NCBI GenBank assembly: GCA_021651055.1
Contig: JAJHOH010000001.1
Location: 3,038,001 to 3,102,000 of the forward strand
Direction of reading: 5' to 3'
Length of the DNA stretch: 64,000 nucleotides
From: Candidatus Manganitrophus morganii
GTDB lineage: Bacteria > Nitrospirota > Nitrospiria > SBBL01 > Manganitrophaceae
Position numbers and translations under genes: made by a program. Positions 26,850 through 33,250 of the stretch are shown here, one piece after another. The notes below the pieces were generated by a model that did no database searches, was not told the DNA's origin, and worked only from the letters and a program-made list of their open reading frames with translations. The stretch's first letter is position 1. Each line of letters starts with the position of its first letter.

Positions 26850-27260
26850 GTGGAACGGATTCATAGTCTTTTAAAAAAAATAAGGCGGGGGGGGGAGAAG
26901 GGATTTACCCTCATCGAATTGATGGTCGTGGTGGCGATCGTCGGCATCCTCGTCACCCTCGCCGAGCCGTCGTATCGCATCGCCACGATCAAAGCCAAAG
27001 AGGCGGCGCTCAAGAAAGATCTCTATGTCATGCGCGATGTCATCGATCAGTACCACGCGGATCAGGGGAGCTATCCCGCCGCCCTCCCCGACCTCGTCGA
27101 AAAGGGATACCTGCGGGCCATTCCGGTCGATCCTTTCACCGGAACCACCGAGACGTGGGTTGAGATTTTTGTCTCCGAAGGGGATGAATCCGGAATTTAC
27201 GACGTCCACTCCGGCAGCGATATCATCGGGACCAACGGGACTTCTTACAACGAGTGGTAG
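26850..27260 (+). CDS. GspG-like pseudopilin
   Basis: This 136-residue protein has a basic leader, a prepilin peptidase site G18/F19 (GFTLIELMVVVAIV) with Glu at position +5, and a hydrophobic helix. Then comes a GspG-type globular part with repeated aromatic residues (DQYHADQGSYPAALPDLV) and an NGTSYNEW tail. GTG start after AAGGGGAAGC. It could be the major pseudopilin of the secretion-like machine encoded at 32.0-37.6 kb. No prepilin peptidase or other pilin gene is visible. Confidence 0.85.
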   Translation: MERIHSLLKKIRRGGEKGFTLIELMVVVAIVGILVTLAEPSYRIATIKAKEAALKKDLYVMRDVIDQYHADQGSYPAALPDLVEKGYLRAIPVDPFTGTTETWVEIFVSEGDESGIYDVHSGSDIIGTNGTSYNEW

Positions 27261-27720
27261 CGGTTCACTTGTTTGAGACCGGAGCTTTCCGGATCCTCTT
27301 TCTTCGGCTAAGCTGATCTCCACCTCTCCTCATCAGACTTTCTTCCCACTCCAAAAAGTCTATAAGATAAACCCATCTAAACGATACGGGGCGCCATTTA
27401 TTTGTTTCAGTTGGATGACTTTCCGAACTTGATCGAGGAGCTTTTTCGGTTGAGGAGCGGAGGGCTGCACATGGGTCAGAAGAGGGGGATTCATGTTTTG
27501 ACCGATCAATCCTTCACGGCGGGTTTACACATACTGTATTGATTTTAGAAATTCCATGTGATATACCACCGTCGTCCATAATTTTAGAGCACAAAATTTT
27601 CTGCCTATCTCCGGTTTGGTCTTTGACTACATTATATTTTCAATATGTTAGGAATGATCAACAAGAGATAGACAGAAAAAATTCCGTAAAATAAGGCAGA
27701 AAAATTTCTGTCTATTATAT
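27261..27720. other. Non-coding transition into the AT-rich cassette region
   Basis: No gene is visible. From about 27510 the sequence becomes clearly AT-rich. Bases 27594-27610 (ending TTCTGCCTATCT) are nearly the reverse complement of AGATAGACAGAAAA starting at 27666, and a GGCAGAAAAATTTCTGTC palindrome lies near 27696. No integron integrase gene and no full attC pair could be found here; the last bases adjoin a GTTGGGC box at 27721. Confidence 0.5.
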
Positions 27721-28288
27721 GTTGGGCATCACCGTGACGCAGCCCAGTGGAGTCAGCAGGCGTATTCAACAGTGTATTGAACGCTTGCAATCAAGAGACT
27801 ACGAGGGTGCTCTGGTCAATCTGTTTCCTGCAATCGACAAGACCGCCAAGAAACGAAGACCAAAGGAAGGCGTCGGCTCACGGATACGAGCGTTTTTAGA
27901 AGACGAAGAAGCGCTCATTTCGGCCGTCGCTACAGGTAATGTACTTACGCGCATCTCGGTTAACGGCGTGAGTATTACAGACGCACTCTATAAATTTGGT
28001 CGCACGCCCATTGCTCATGAAGGTGAACTCGATCCACGCCTTCAGTTCAATGATGCGGGCTCAGTCGAGATCGGAGCGGTGCGCTGGAACCTGCCATCCG
28101 GTTACATAGTAGGTATGACCGTGGCTGTAGTCGTTGCTCCTGAGAACAAAGCAGAACGAGTCAGTGACGACCTCGGCATCACTCTGTTCGGAAAGCAGTT
28201 TCGAATAAATGAGCTGTGGGGGGAAAGACTGGTCCATGGCCTCATCTGCGAGAAATTCCGCAATCCGCGGCTATTCGAGAGAGCATGA
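27719..28288 (+). CDS. Cassette 1: unknown soluble protein
   Basis: The open frame encodes 189 residues. The ATG at 27719 overlaps the GTTGGGC box where the cassette begins, so a downstream GTG at 27734 may be the real start. Local features: LQSRDYEGALVNLFPAIDKTAKKRRP, a hydrophobic GYIVGMTVAVVVAP strand, and LWGERLVHGLICEKF near the end. No known domain is recognised. The stop lies 1 base before the 5' box of the first attC site, as expected for an integron cassette. Confidence 0.6.
   Translation: MLGITVTQPSGVSRRIQQCIERLQSRDYEGALVNLFPAIDKTAKKRRPKEGVGSRIRAFLEDEEALISAVATGNVLTRISVNGVSITDALYKFGRTPIAHEGELDPRLQFNDAGSVEIGAVRWNLPSGYIVGMTVAVVVAPENKAERVSDDLGITLFGKQFRINELWGERLVHGLICEKFRNPRLFERA
27721..27727 (+). 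other. Cassette boundary box (GTTGGGC)
   Basis: A GTTRRRY core sequence, identical to the 3' box of the first attC site (28339-28345). It marks the 5' junction of the first cassette. A matching upstream box was not found, so it may be the end of a lost attC or an attI-like site. Confidence 0.45.
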
Positions 28289-28289
28289 T

Positions 28290-28345
28290 GCCCAACACTT
28301 CCACGCGACTCGCGAAACGCTCGCGCGTGAAGCACAACGTTGGGC
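28290..28345 (+). repeat. attC site 1
   Basis: GCCCAAC (28290-28296) and GTTGGGC (28339-28345) are perfectly complementary RYYYAAC / GTTRRRY boxes. Between them lies a stem (CTTC...ACGCG...TCGCG, a short AAA turn, then CGC...CGCGT...GAAG) with an unpaired base, as in folded attC sites. Total 56 bases. The preceding gene ends 2 bases before it and the next gene starts 26 bases after it. Confidence 0.8.
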
Positions 28346-28370
28346 TCGATAACGTTGGAGGTCTACCATT

Positions 28371-28805
28371 ATGATTGGTCGTCTAGCGGGCTGGCCTGTG
28401 GTCTTTGCGGTTCTTACAGGTGGTTGCGCCATAATGCAGATTGATAATACTGTGCAGAGGATTGATAGTTCTGTCGGTCTTTACTGGGCGGCAGCGGCTT
28501 CAGTGAAACTCGGCGACTCCAAAGAGCATGTTCTTACAACCCTCGCACCGACCCAGACCTCCTTATCGCCCAAAGAACGCAAGCAGTCGGATACCTTTAG
28601 GCAAGGTGACTCCATCATTGAAATCCAGTACTTTCGGAGCGGACGACAACCCGATGGTCTCACGACAGACGACGAGTTCACCCCTTACGTATTCACTGAT
28701 GGCGTTCTGACATCGATCGGGTGGACATCGCTTGGTGGCCCACGGTCTCGTGGTCAGGCAATCCAGCCGCCGCCGATAATTAACCAAAAGGTCATCGTCA
28801 AGTAA
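28371..28805 (+). CDS. Cassette 2: small lipoprotein of unknown function
   Basis: This 144-residue protein has a lipobox ending at Cys19 (LTGGC) and a region DSKEHVLTTLAPTQ that resembles the SmpA/BamE or DUF3192 small-lipoprotein pattern. No firm match. ATG after GTTGGAGG. It lies between attC site 1 and a degenerate attC-like stretch, so it is probably a mobile cassette encoding an envelope protein. Confidence 0.7.
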   Translation: MIGRLAGWPVVFAVLTGGCAIMQIDNTVQRIDSSVGLYWAAAASVKLGDSKEHVLTTLAPTQTSLSPKERKQSDTFRQGDSIIEIQYFRSGRQPDGLTTDDEFTPYVFTDGVLTSIGWTSLGGPRSRGQAIQPPPIINQKVIVK

Positions 28806-28892
28806 CAGTGTCATGTCACTGGAGCCGACCGCTCAACAGCGCGAGTGCTCATCATGCTCTCGTAGCCCGCGAGTGGCGGCTCGGTACCAGGT
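28797..28892 (+). repeat. Degenerate attC-like site 2
   Basis: The stretch contains GGAGCCGACC (28821-28830), GCTCAAC (28831-28837, an exact RYYYAAC) and GCGGCTCGGT (28876-28885), the arrangement of attC inner boxes. No exact GTTRRRY box follows. It sits at the expected place between two cassette genes and overlaps the upstream stop. I regard it as a decayed or atypical attC. Confidence 0.4.
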
Positions 28893-28905
28893 AATTCGAA
28901 TCAAA

Positions 28906-29598
28906 ATGGCAAACAAAGACACAGCTATTTCCAAGATAGATCAGGTCAACACCGCTTTTTCAACTTCGCCTATTGTCAAGGGTCTGATCGACGGTGGATT
29001 ATCCCTTATTCCCTTCCTCGGGCAAGCGATTACCTCCGCACTAGATACGCGAGCATTTCAACTTTTTGAACAAAATTCGAAGAGTTTTGCGGAAGAAGTA
29101 AAAAAACTGATGGACAAAGTTGACGAGAGTAAAGTTGATAAACGCTTCATTCATTCTACCGAATTTGTTTCTCTTCTAATCGATATACTAGCCCGAAATG
29201 CCCACACTCATGAAGAAGAAAAAATTAATCTCTATGCAAAGCTCTTTGTCAATTTCACAAAGCATGGAAATTCAGAAACTCCATATAAGGAAGGACTAAT
29301 CCGGATAATAGATGAACTCGGTGTAGAACACATCCGAATTTTGGCTTTCATCAAAGAAAAGGATAAAATTTCTACTCCCAAGGATGGTAAGTCATCAACC
29401 ACTGATGTCCAATTACATGAGATCGCGCAGGCCACCGGCATACCTAAATCTCGTGTCCAAGCGTATTGTGATCAGATGATACGATTTGGTTTGCTTCAAG
29501 ATGCAGCTATAGGTTATTTCGGCTATGAGCCCGGCTCATATGCTATAACTGAATACGGGTACGAATTGACGAGATTTCTAACAGAACAGGTTTCGTGA
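28906..29598 (+). CDS. Cassette 3: unknown protein with C-terminal winged-helix-like region
   Basis: I take the ATG at 28906 (MANKDTAIS, 230 residues); an upstream ATG at 28813 lies inside the attC-like stretch. N-terminal part: a Gly-rich hydrophobic segment (GLSLIPFLGQAITS), then long helices (EKINLYAKLFVNFTKH). C-terminal part: LHEIAQATGIPKSRVQAYC, a typical helix-turn-helix, and a YAITEYGYELTRFL end as in MarR/PadR-type wings. The helical middle resembles some abortive-infection proteins only in style. The gene is AT-rich relative to its neighbours. Confidence 0.65.
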   Translation: MANKDTAISKIDQVNTAFSTSPIVKGLIDGGLSLIPFLGQAITSALDTRAFQLFEQNSKSFAEEVKKLMDKVDESKVDKRFIHSTEFVSLLIDILARNAHTHEEEKINLYAKLFVNFTKHGNSETPYKEGLIRIIDELGVEHIRILAFIKEKDKISTPKDGKSSTTDVQLHEIAQATGIPKSRVQAYCDQMIRFGLLQDAAIGYFGYEPGSYAITEYGYELTRFLTEQVS

Positions 29599-29607
29599 TG
29601 CCGACTT

Positions 29608-29696
29608 GCCCAACCAGGCGCTGGAGCCCGACCGCTAAAGAGCCCGCATTATTTTGGTGAGGGTCGTTCAGCGGCGGCTCACCTTTAACGTTAGGG
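29608..29696 (+). repeat. attC site 3
   Basis: GCCCAAC (29608-29614) and GTTAGGG (29690-29696) bracket 89 bases. Inner boxes GGCGCTGGAGCCCGACC and GCGGCGGCTC match the classical arrangement. The last base of the 3' box deviates from GTTRRRY. It follows the stop of cassette 3 by 9 bases. Confidence 0.75.
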
Positions 29697-29704
29697 GTCA
29701 GATC

Positions 29705-29764
29705 ATGAGCAAGGAATTGCGTCACGAGCTTATCGCTGCCGCTCTCCAGTACAAACAAACAGCG
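29705..29764 (+). pseudogene. Truncated cassette gene start
   Basis: An ATG 8 bases after attC site 3 opens a 19-codon frame (MSKELRHELIAAALQYKQTA) that ends at a TAA shortly before a REP-like hairpin at 29776-29833. I infer that the first gene of this cassette was cut short when the hairpin element or a rearrangement entered. Confidence 0.4.
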
Positions 29765-29775
29765 TAAAACAAACA

Positions 29776-29833
29776 GGGCCAGGTCTACAAATTTGACTAT
29801 AGGACTCTAATACACAATTTGTAGACCTGGCCC
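29776..29833. repeat. REP-like hairpin (18-base arms)
   Basis: Perfect inverted arms at 29776-29793 (starting GGGCCAGGTCTACAAATT) and 29816-29833 with a 22-base loop. GGCCAGGTCT arms of this type are common in dispersed REP/RAYT-associated elements. It lies inside the fourth cassette, between a truncated gene start and the reductase gene. Confidence 0.65.
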
Positions 29834-29953
29834 CGACCGACAACGATTCAATTTCCGTGGTAGGCGACACAGGGTGAGCACCTCGCGAATTGGGCTCGTG
29901 CCCTTGGAGCCAGACGGCGGGCGGCTCGTCGCGTATCTCGAACGGAGGACACC

Positions 29954-30511
29954 ATGGGACTCTTGACCTTCAGTATCAACGTCACCCTGGACGGCTGTGT
30001 CGACCACCGGGAGGGAATCGCCGACGACGAGACACACGCCTTCTTCACCCGCCTCATGGACGAGGGCGGGGCGATGCTGTGGGGCCGCGTCACCTACGAG
30101 ATGATGGAGAGCTACTGGCCGGCGGTCGCCCGCGGCGAGGTGGAGGCACCGCCGGCGATGCGCGAGTGGGCGGTCAAGTTGGAGGCCAAGCCGAAGTACG
30201 TCGTGTCCTCGACGCGAAGGAACTTCCCGTGGACCAACAGCCACCATATCGCCGGCGACCTGCGCACGGGTGTGCAGAAGCTGAAGGACGCGACCCCGGC
30301 CGGCGTGCTCCTCGGTAGCGGCAAGCTTGCGACCGAGCTGGACCGGCTGGATCTGATCGACGAGTACAAGTTCCTCGTCCACCCCAGGATCGCCGGCCAC
30401 GGCCCGACCCTGTACGAGAGTGGGCTGCCCAGCACCCGACGGCTCGAGTTGATCTCGGCGAAGCCGCTCCGCAACGGCGCGGTCGCCATGCACTACCGGC
30501 GCGCGCGCTGA
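29954..30511 (+). CDS. Cassette 4: RibD_C/dihydrofolate-reductase-like protein
   Basis: This 185-residue protein starts with ATG after GAACGGAGG. It shows the RibD C-terminal fold pattern: FSINVTLDGCVD at the N-terminus, MLWGRVTYEMME, KYVVSSTRRNF, LLGSGKLATELDRLDLIDEY and HPRIAGHGPTL. Members reduce pterin or pyrimidine substrates with NADPH, but many are uncharacterised. It is very GC-rich compared with the preceding cassettes. It ends 19 bases before attC site 4. Confidence 0.8.
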   Translation: MGLLTFSINVTLDGCVDHREGIADDETHAFFTRLMDEGGAMLWGRVTYEMMESYWPAVARGEVEAPPAMREWAVKLEAKPKYVVSSTRRNFPWTNSHHIAGDLRTGVQKLKDATPAGVLLGSGKLATELDRLDLIDEYKFLVHPRIAGHGPTLYESGLPSTRRLELISAKPLRNGAVAMHYRRAR

Positions 30512-30530
30512 CTCGGAGATGGGTCATGTC

Positions 30531-30598
30531 GCCTAACAACGCGCTGCACTCGGACGGCCTCGCGTTGCTCGGCCCGCCGGTGAGCGCGGGCGTTAGGC
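30531..30598 (+). repeat. attC site 4
   Basis: GCCTAAC (30531-30537) and GTTAGGC (30592-30598) are perfect complements flanking 68 bases with GC-rich inner arms (GCGCTGCACTCGGACGGC and GTGAGCGCGGGC). It is the clearest attC in the window. Confidence 0.88.
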
Positions 30599-30618
30599 CA
30601 GAAAGAAGGAACGATACG

Positions 30619-30960
30619 ATGCCTCGGTACTTGATTTCGTTTGATGACGGCTCGATGGACCATATTCCTGATGAAGATTGGCCGTCGGTGGGCGAGGCAT
30701 CACATAATGTGGTTCGGGAAGCAAAGGCCGCAGGGGTTTGGATCTTCGGCGGCGGTGTCCAGCGCCAGCAATCGACCATTGTTGCGACAGACGGGACCAT
30801 CTCGGCCGGACCAGTGCCGGAGACAAAGGCAGTTATCGGCGGGTTTTCAATCATCGAGGTTTCTTCACGTGAGGAGGCACTCGTTTGGGCTGCCCGGCTC
30901 GCCGCTGGGTGTCGCTGCGCGCAGGAGGTTCGCGAGATCATGTTCGACCCGGAGTCCTGA
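30619..30960 (+). CDS. Cassette 5: YCII-family protein
   Basis: This 113-residue protein starts at the ATG at 30619 (MPRYLISFDDG); an earlier in-frame start would lie inside attC site 4. Pattern: two beta strands, a helix, GVWIFGGGVQ, FSIIEVSSREEALVWAARL. This is the ferredoxin-like YCII/DGPF fold found in small dehydratase-like or unknown-function proteins. ATG preceded by GAAGGAACG. Confidence 0.8.
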   Translation: MPRYLISFDDGSMDHIPDEDWPSVGEASHNVVREAKAAGVWIFGGGVQRQQSTIVATDGTISAGPVPETKAVIGGFSIIEVSSREEALVWAARLAAGCRCAQEVREIMFDPES

Positions 30961-30982
30961 TAGGAGTTTGCTGGACCGTGTG

Positions 30983-31069
30983 GCCTAATTTTAAAAACCG
31001 GGACACATCCCAATTTAAAGACCGCTGATGCTGGGTGATTCTCATGCCACGGTGAGCGCGTGCGGTTGC
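30983..31069 (+). repeat. Broken attC remnant at the array end
   Basis: GCCTAAT (30983-30989) resembles an attC 5' box. Further on, CACGGTGAGCGCGTGCGGTT (about 31050-31069) matches the 3' half of attC site 4. Between them is unrelated sequence containing an ACCGGGACAC/ATCCC stretch. I infer an interrupted last attC; the array seems to end here, before mazG. Confidence 0.4.
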
Positions 31070-31151
31070 AATCGGTTACCCTCACCATTCAAAAGGAAAT
31101 AGTCGGCAAGAAATTTCATCCCATCCATTCAGTGAACCAACCGGTTCCCCC

Positions 31152-31179
31152 TTGCATCTCTCCTCAAAGCTTGTATAAT
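31152..31179 (+). promoter_or_regulatory. Sigma-70 promoter of mazG
   Basis: TTGCAT (31152-31157) and consensus TATAAT (31174-31179) with a 16-base spacer, followed by a short leader carrying AAGGAGAAG and the mazG ATG. Confidence 0.75.
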
Positions 31180-31201
31180 AGTCGGGTTTATAAGGAGAAG
31201 T

Positions 31202-32002
31202 ATGTCGAAATCATTCGATCAGCTCGTCGCGCTGATGGAACGGCTGCGCGCGGAAGGGGGATGTCCGTGGGACCTCGCGCAGACCCCCGAATCGCTGAAG
31301 CCCTTTTTAATCGAAGAAGCGTATGAAGTCCTCGAAGCGATCGAAGCGGGAAAGGCCGAGCCGCTCTGCGAGGAGCTCGGCGACCTTCTCTTCCAGGTTC
31401 TCTTCTATGCGCAAATCGCGAAGGAGCGAAGCCAGTTCGATATCGAAGCGGTCGTGAAGACCTCGTTGGAAAAGATGACCCGCCGGCATCCGCACGTCTT
31501 CTCCCCGGAGCAATCGGAGGCCCCTCCCCTCGATCAGCAAGCGGTCTTATCCCGATGGGAGGAGATGAAGAAAAAAGAAGATCGAAATCAATCCCGCAAA
31601 TCGGCATTAGACGGAATTCCGCGACAGCTTCCGGCGCTTTTGCGAGCGCACCAGATCCAGGCGAGGGCGGCCCGGGTCGGATTTGATTGGAAGACGATTG
31701 AGCCGGTCTTTGGTAAAATTGAGGAAGAATTTCAGGAGGTTCGAATCGCGGCGGCGGAAGGCGTTCCCGCTCGGATTGAAGCGGAGGTCGGAGATCTCCT
31801 CTTCACGGTGGTGAATGCGGCCCGCTTCCTAAAGGTGAACCCGGAAGATGCGCTTCGCGGGACGATTCAACGTTTCACCGACCGGTTTCAAATAATGGAG
31901 TCGGAAGCAAAACAGCGGGGGGTGTCGCTCGACACGCTCTCTCTGGAGGAAATGGATGCCCTCTGGGAAAAAGCGAAGAAAGATGAAACACGGGAGGCGT
32001 GA
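31202..32002 (+). CDS. mazG: Nucleoside triphosphate pyrophosphohydrolase MazG
   Basis: This 266-residue protein carries two MazG all-alpha pyrophosphohydrolase domains, at about residues 10-115 (GGCPWDLAQTPESLKPFLIE, EELGDLLFQ) and 140-255 (EEFQEVRIAA, EVGDLLFT). EExxE and ExxD metal-binding sets are visible in both halves. It removes pyrophosphate from NTPs, limiting aberrant nucleotides. First gene after the cassette array; the stop overlaps a stem-loop. Confidence 0.93.
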   Translation: MSKSFDQLVALMERLRAEGGCPWDLAQTPESLKPFLIEEAYEVLEAIEAGKAEPLCEELGDLLFQVLFYAQIAKERSQFDIEAVVKTSLEKMTRRHPHVFSPEQSEAPPLDQQAVLSRWEEMKKKEDRNQSRKSALDGIPRQLPALLRAHQIQARAARVGFDWKTIEPVFGKIEEEFQEVRIAAAEGVPARIEAEVGDLLFTVVNAARFLKVNPEDALRGTIQRFTDRFQIMESEAKQRGVSLDTLSLEEMDALWEKAKKDETREA

Positions 32003-32029
32003 GGCGTTCGGCGCCTCTCCCCTCCCGTC
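31989..32029 (+). terminator. Stem-loop after mazG
   Basis: Nested inverted repeats: outer ACGGGAG/CTCCCGT-type arms (31990-32029) and an inner GAGGCG/CGCCTC stem around TTCGG. It overlaps the mazG stop and precedes the pilus-like operon. Only a short T run follows, so it may be an attenuating hairpin. Confidence 0.4.
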
Positions 32030-32041
32030 TTCTCGGTTTTA

Positions 32042-33250
32042 ATGATGGCTCTCTTTTCATATCGTGTCGCCAAAGGGGACGGAACAATCGTCACTCAACA
32101 GGAAGAGGCCGAAAGTGAATCGCTCCTTCGAAGCCGCCTGGAAGAGCAGGGATATCTGGTCCTCTCCATTTCCAAGACGATCGGCCTCTCCCTCCCGACC
32201 CTTTCCATGCAGAGACGGCTTCCTCCGCGCGATTTTCTGGTCTTTAATCAGGAGCTGATGGCCCTCTTGAAGGCCGGTCTTCCGATCATGAAGATCTTCG
32301 ATGTCCTCGTCGATCGGGGGAGCCAGCCCGGGTTTGTGGAGGCGCTCAAGACGGTACAACAGGATATTCGAAGCGGCAGCGCGATGTCCGACGCCATGGC
32401 GAAACATCCCGGCTACTTTTCGGATCTCTATGTCTCCTCCCTCCGGGCGGGGGAGAAGAGCGGGAACCTGGTCGAGGTCATCGGTCGCTTTATGGATTAT
32501 CAAAAGAAGATCTTGGAGGTGAAGAAAAAGGTCGTCGGGGCGTTGGCCTATCCTTCTTTTCTTTTGGCGATCGGGTTCGGCGTGCTTGGCTTTCTGCTGA
32601 TCTACGTAATGCCTTCTTTCACCGAAATCTATGAGGGATCACAGGTCGATCTTCCCCTTTTCACAAAGGTCTTGCTTGGACTCGTCCACTTTATTCAGGG
32701 GAATCTTTTCTTGCTGTCGGTGGCCGCCGCCGGTCTCGGGGCGCTTCTCTGGAGCCTCTACCAAAGCGGATGGGGACGGGCGCAGGCCGACCGGCTTTCT
32801 CTCTCTTTCCCCTTTATCAAGCCGATTGTCCGGCGGCATCACTTGATCCGGATCAGCCGGACCTTATCGACGATCCTGAAGAGCGGCATCCCGCTGGTGG
32901 AGGCGATCCGGATGGTGGCGTCGTCGATGACCAATCGGGTGGTCCGTGATGACGTCGGGCGGGCCGGGGAGGCGGTGAAGACGGGAATCGGGATCTCGGC
33001 CGCCCTCTCTCAGATCGATCTCTTTCCGAAGATCTCGATCGAGATGATCGCCGTCGGGGAATCGACCGGCTCGCTGGAGGAGATGCTCAACGAGGTGGCC
33101 AATTTCCATGAGGAGGAGCTGGATCTCTACCTCTCGCGGGTGACGACCTGGGTCGAGCCGGTCCTTCTTTTGACGATCGGCTCCCTGGTGGCGATGATCT
33201 TGATCGCCATGTATCTTCCCATTTTCCATCTTGCAGGAACGATCCGATGA
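32042..33250 (+). CDS. GspF/PilC-family platform protein (second copy)
   Basis: This 402-residue inner-membrane protein has two T2SSF domains (about 65-190 and 268-392; QELMALLKAGLPIMKIFDVL and ISRTLSTILKSGIPLVEA) and the usual three spans. It is a distant paralogue of pilC at 13.6 kb. Its stop overlaps the ATG of the ATPase gene (ATGA). The platform-ATPase pair opens a six-gene operon resembling MSHA-pilus or type II secretion assembly sets. Confidence 0.9.
   Translation: MMALFSYRVAKGDGTIVTQQEEAESESLLRSRLEEQGYLVLSISKTIGLSLPTLSMQRRLPPRDFLVFNQELMALLKAGLPIMKIFDVLVDRGSQPGFVEALKTVQQDIRSGSAMSDAMAKHPGYFSDLYVSSLRAGEKSGNLVEVIGRFMDYQKKILEVKKKVVGALAYPSFLLAIGFGVLGFLLIYVMPSFTEIYEGSQVDLPLFTKVLLGLVHFIQGNLFLLSVAAAGLGALLWSLYQSGWGRAQADRLSLSFPFIKPIVRRHHLIRISRTLSTILKSGIPLVEAIRMVASSMTNRVVRDDVGRAGEAVKTGIGISAALSQIDLFPKISIEMIAVGESTGSLEEMLNEVANFHEEELDLYLSRVTTWVEPVLLLTIGSLVAMILIAMYLPIFHLAGTIR

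Noticed and set aside
30174-31088. Minus-strand frame crossing two cassettes and attC site 4
   Set aside because: It spans an attC site and two well-supported genes on the other strand.
27261-31201. Integron integrase (intI) gene
   Set aside because: No open frame in or next to the cassette region has tyrosine-recombinase motifs, so none is annotated.
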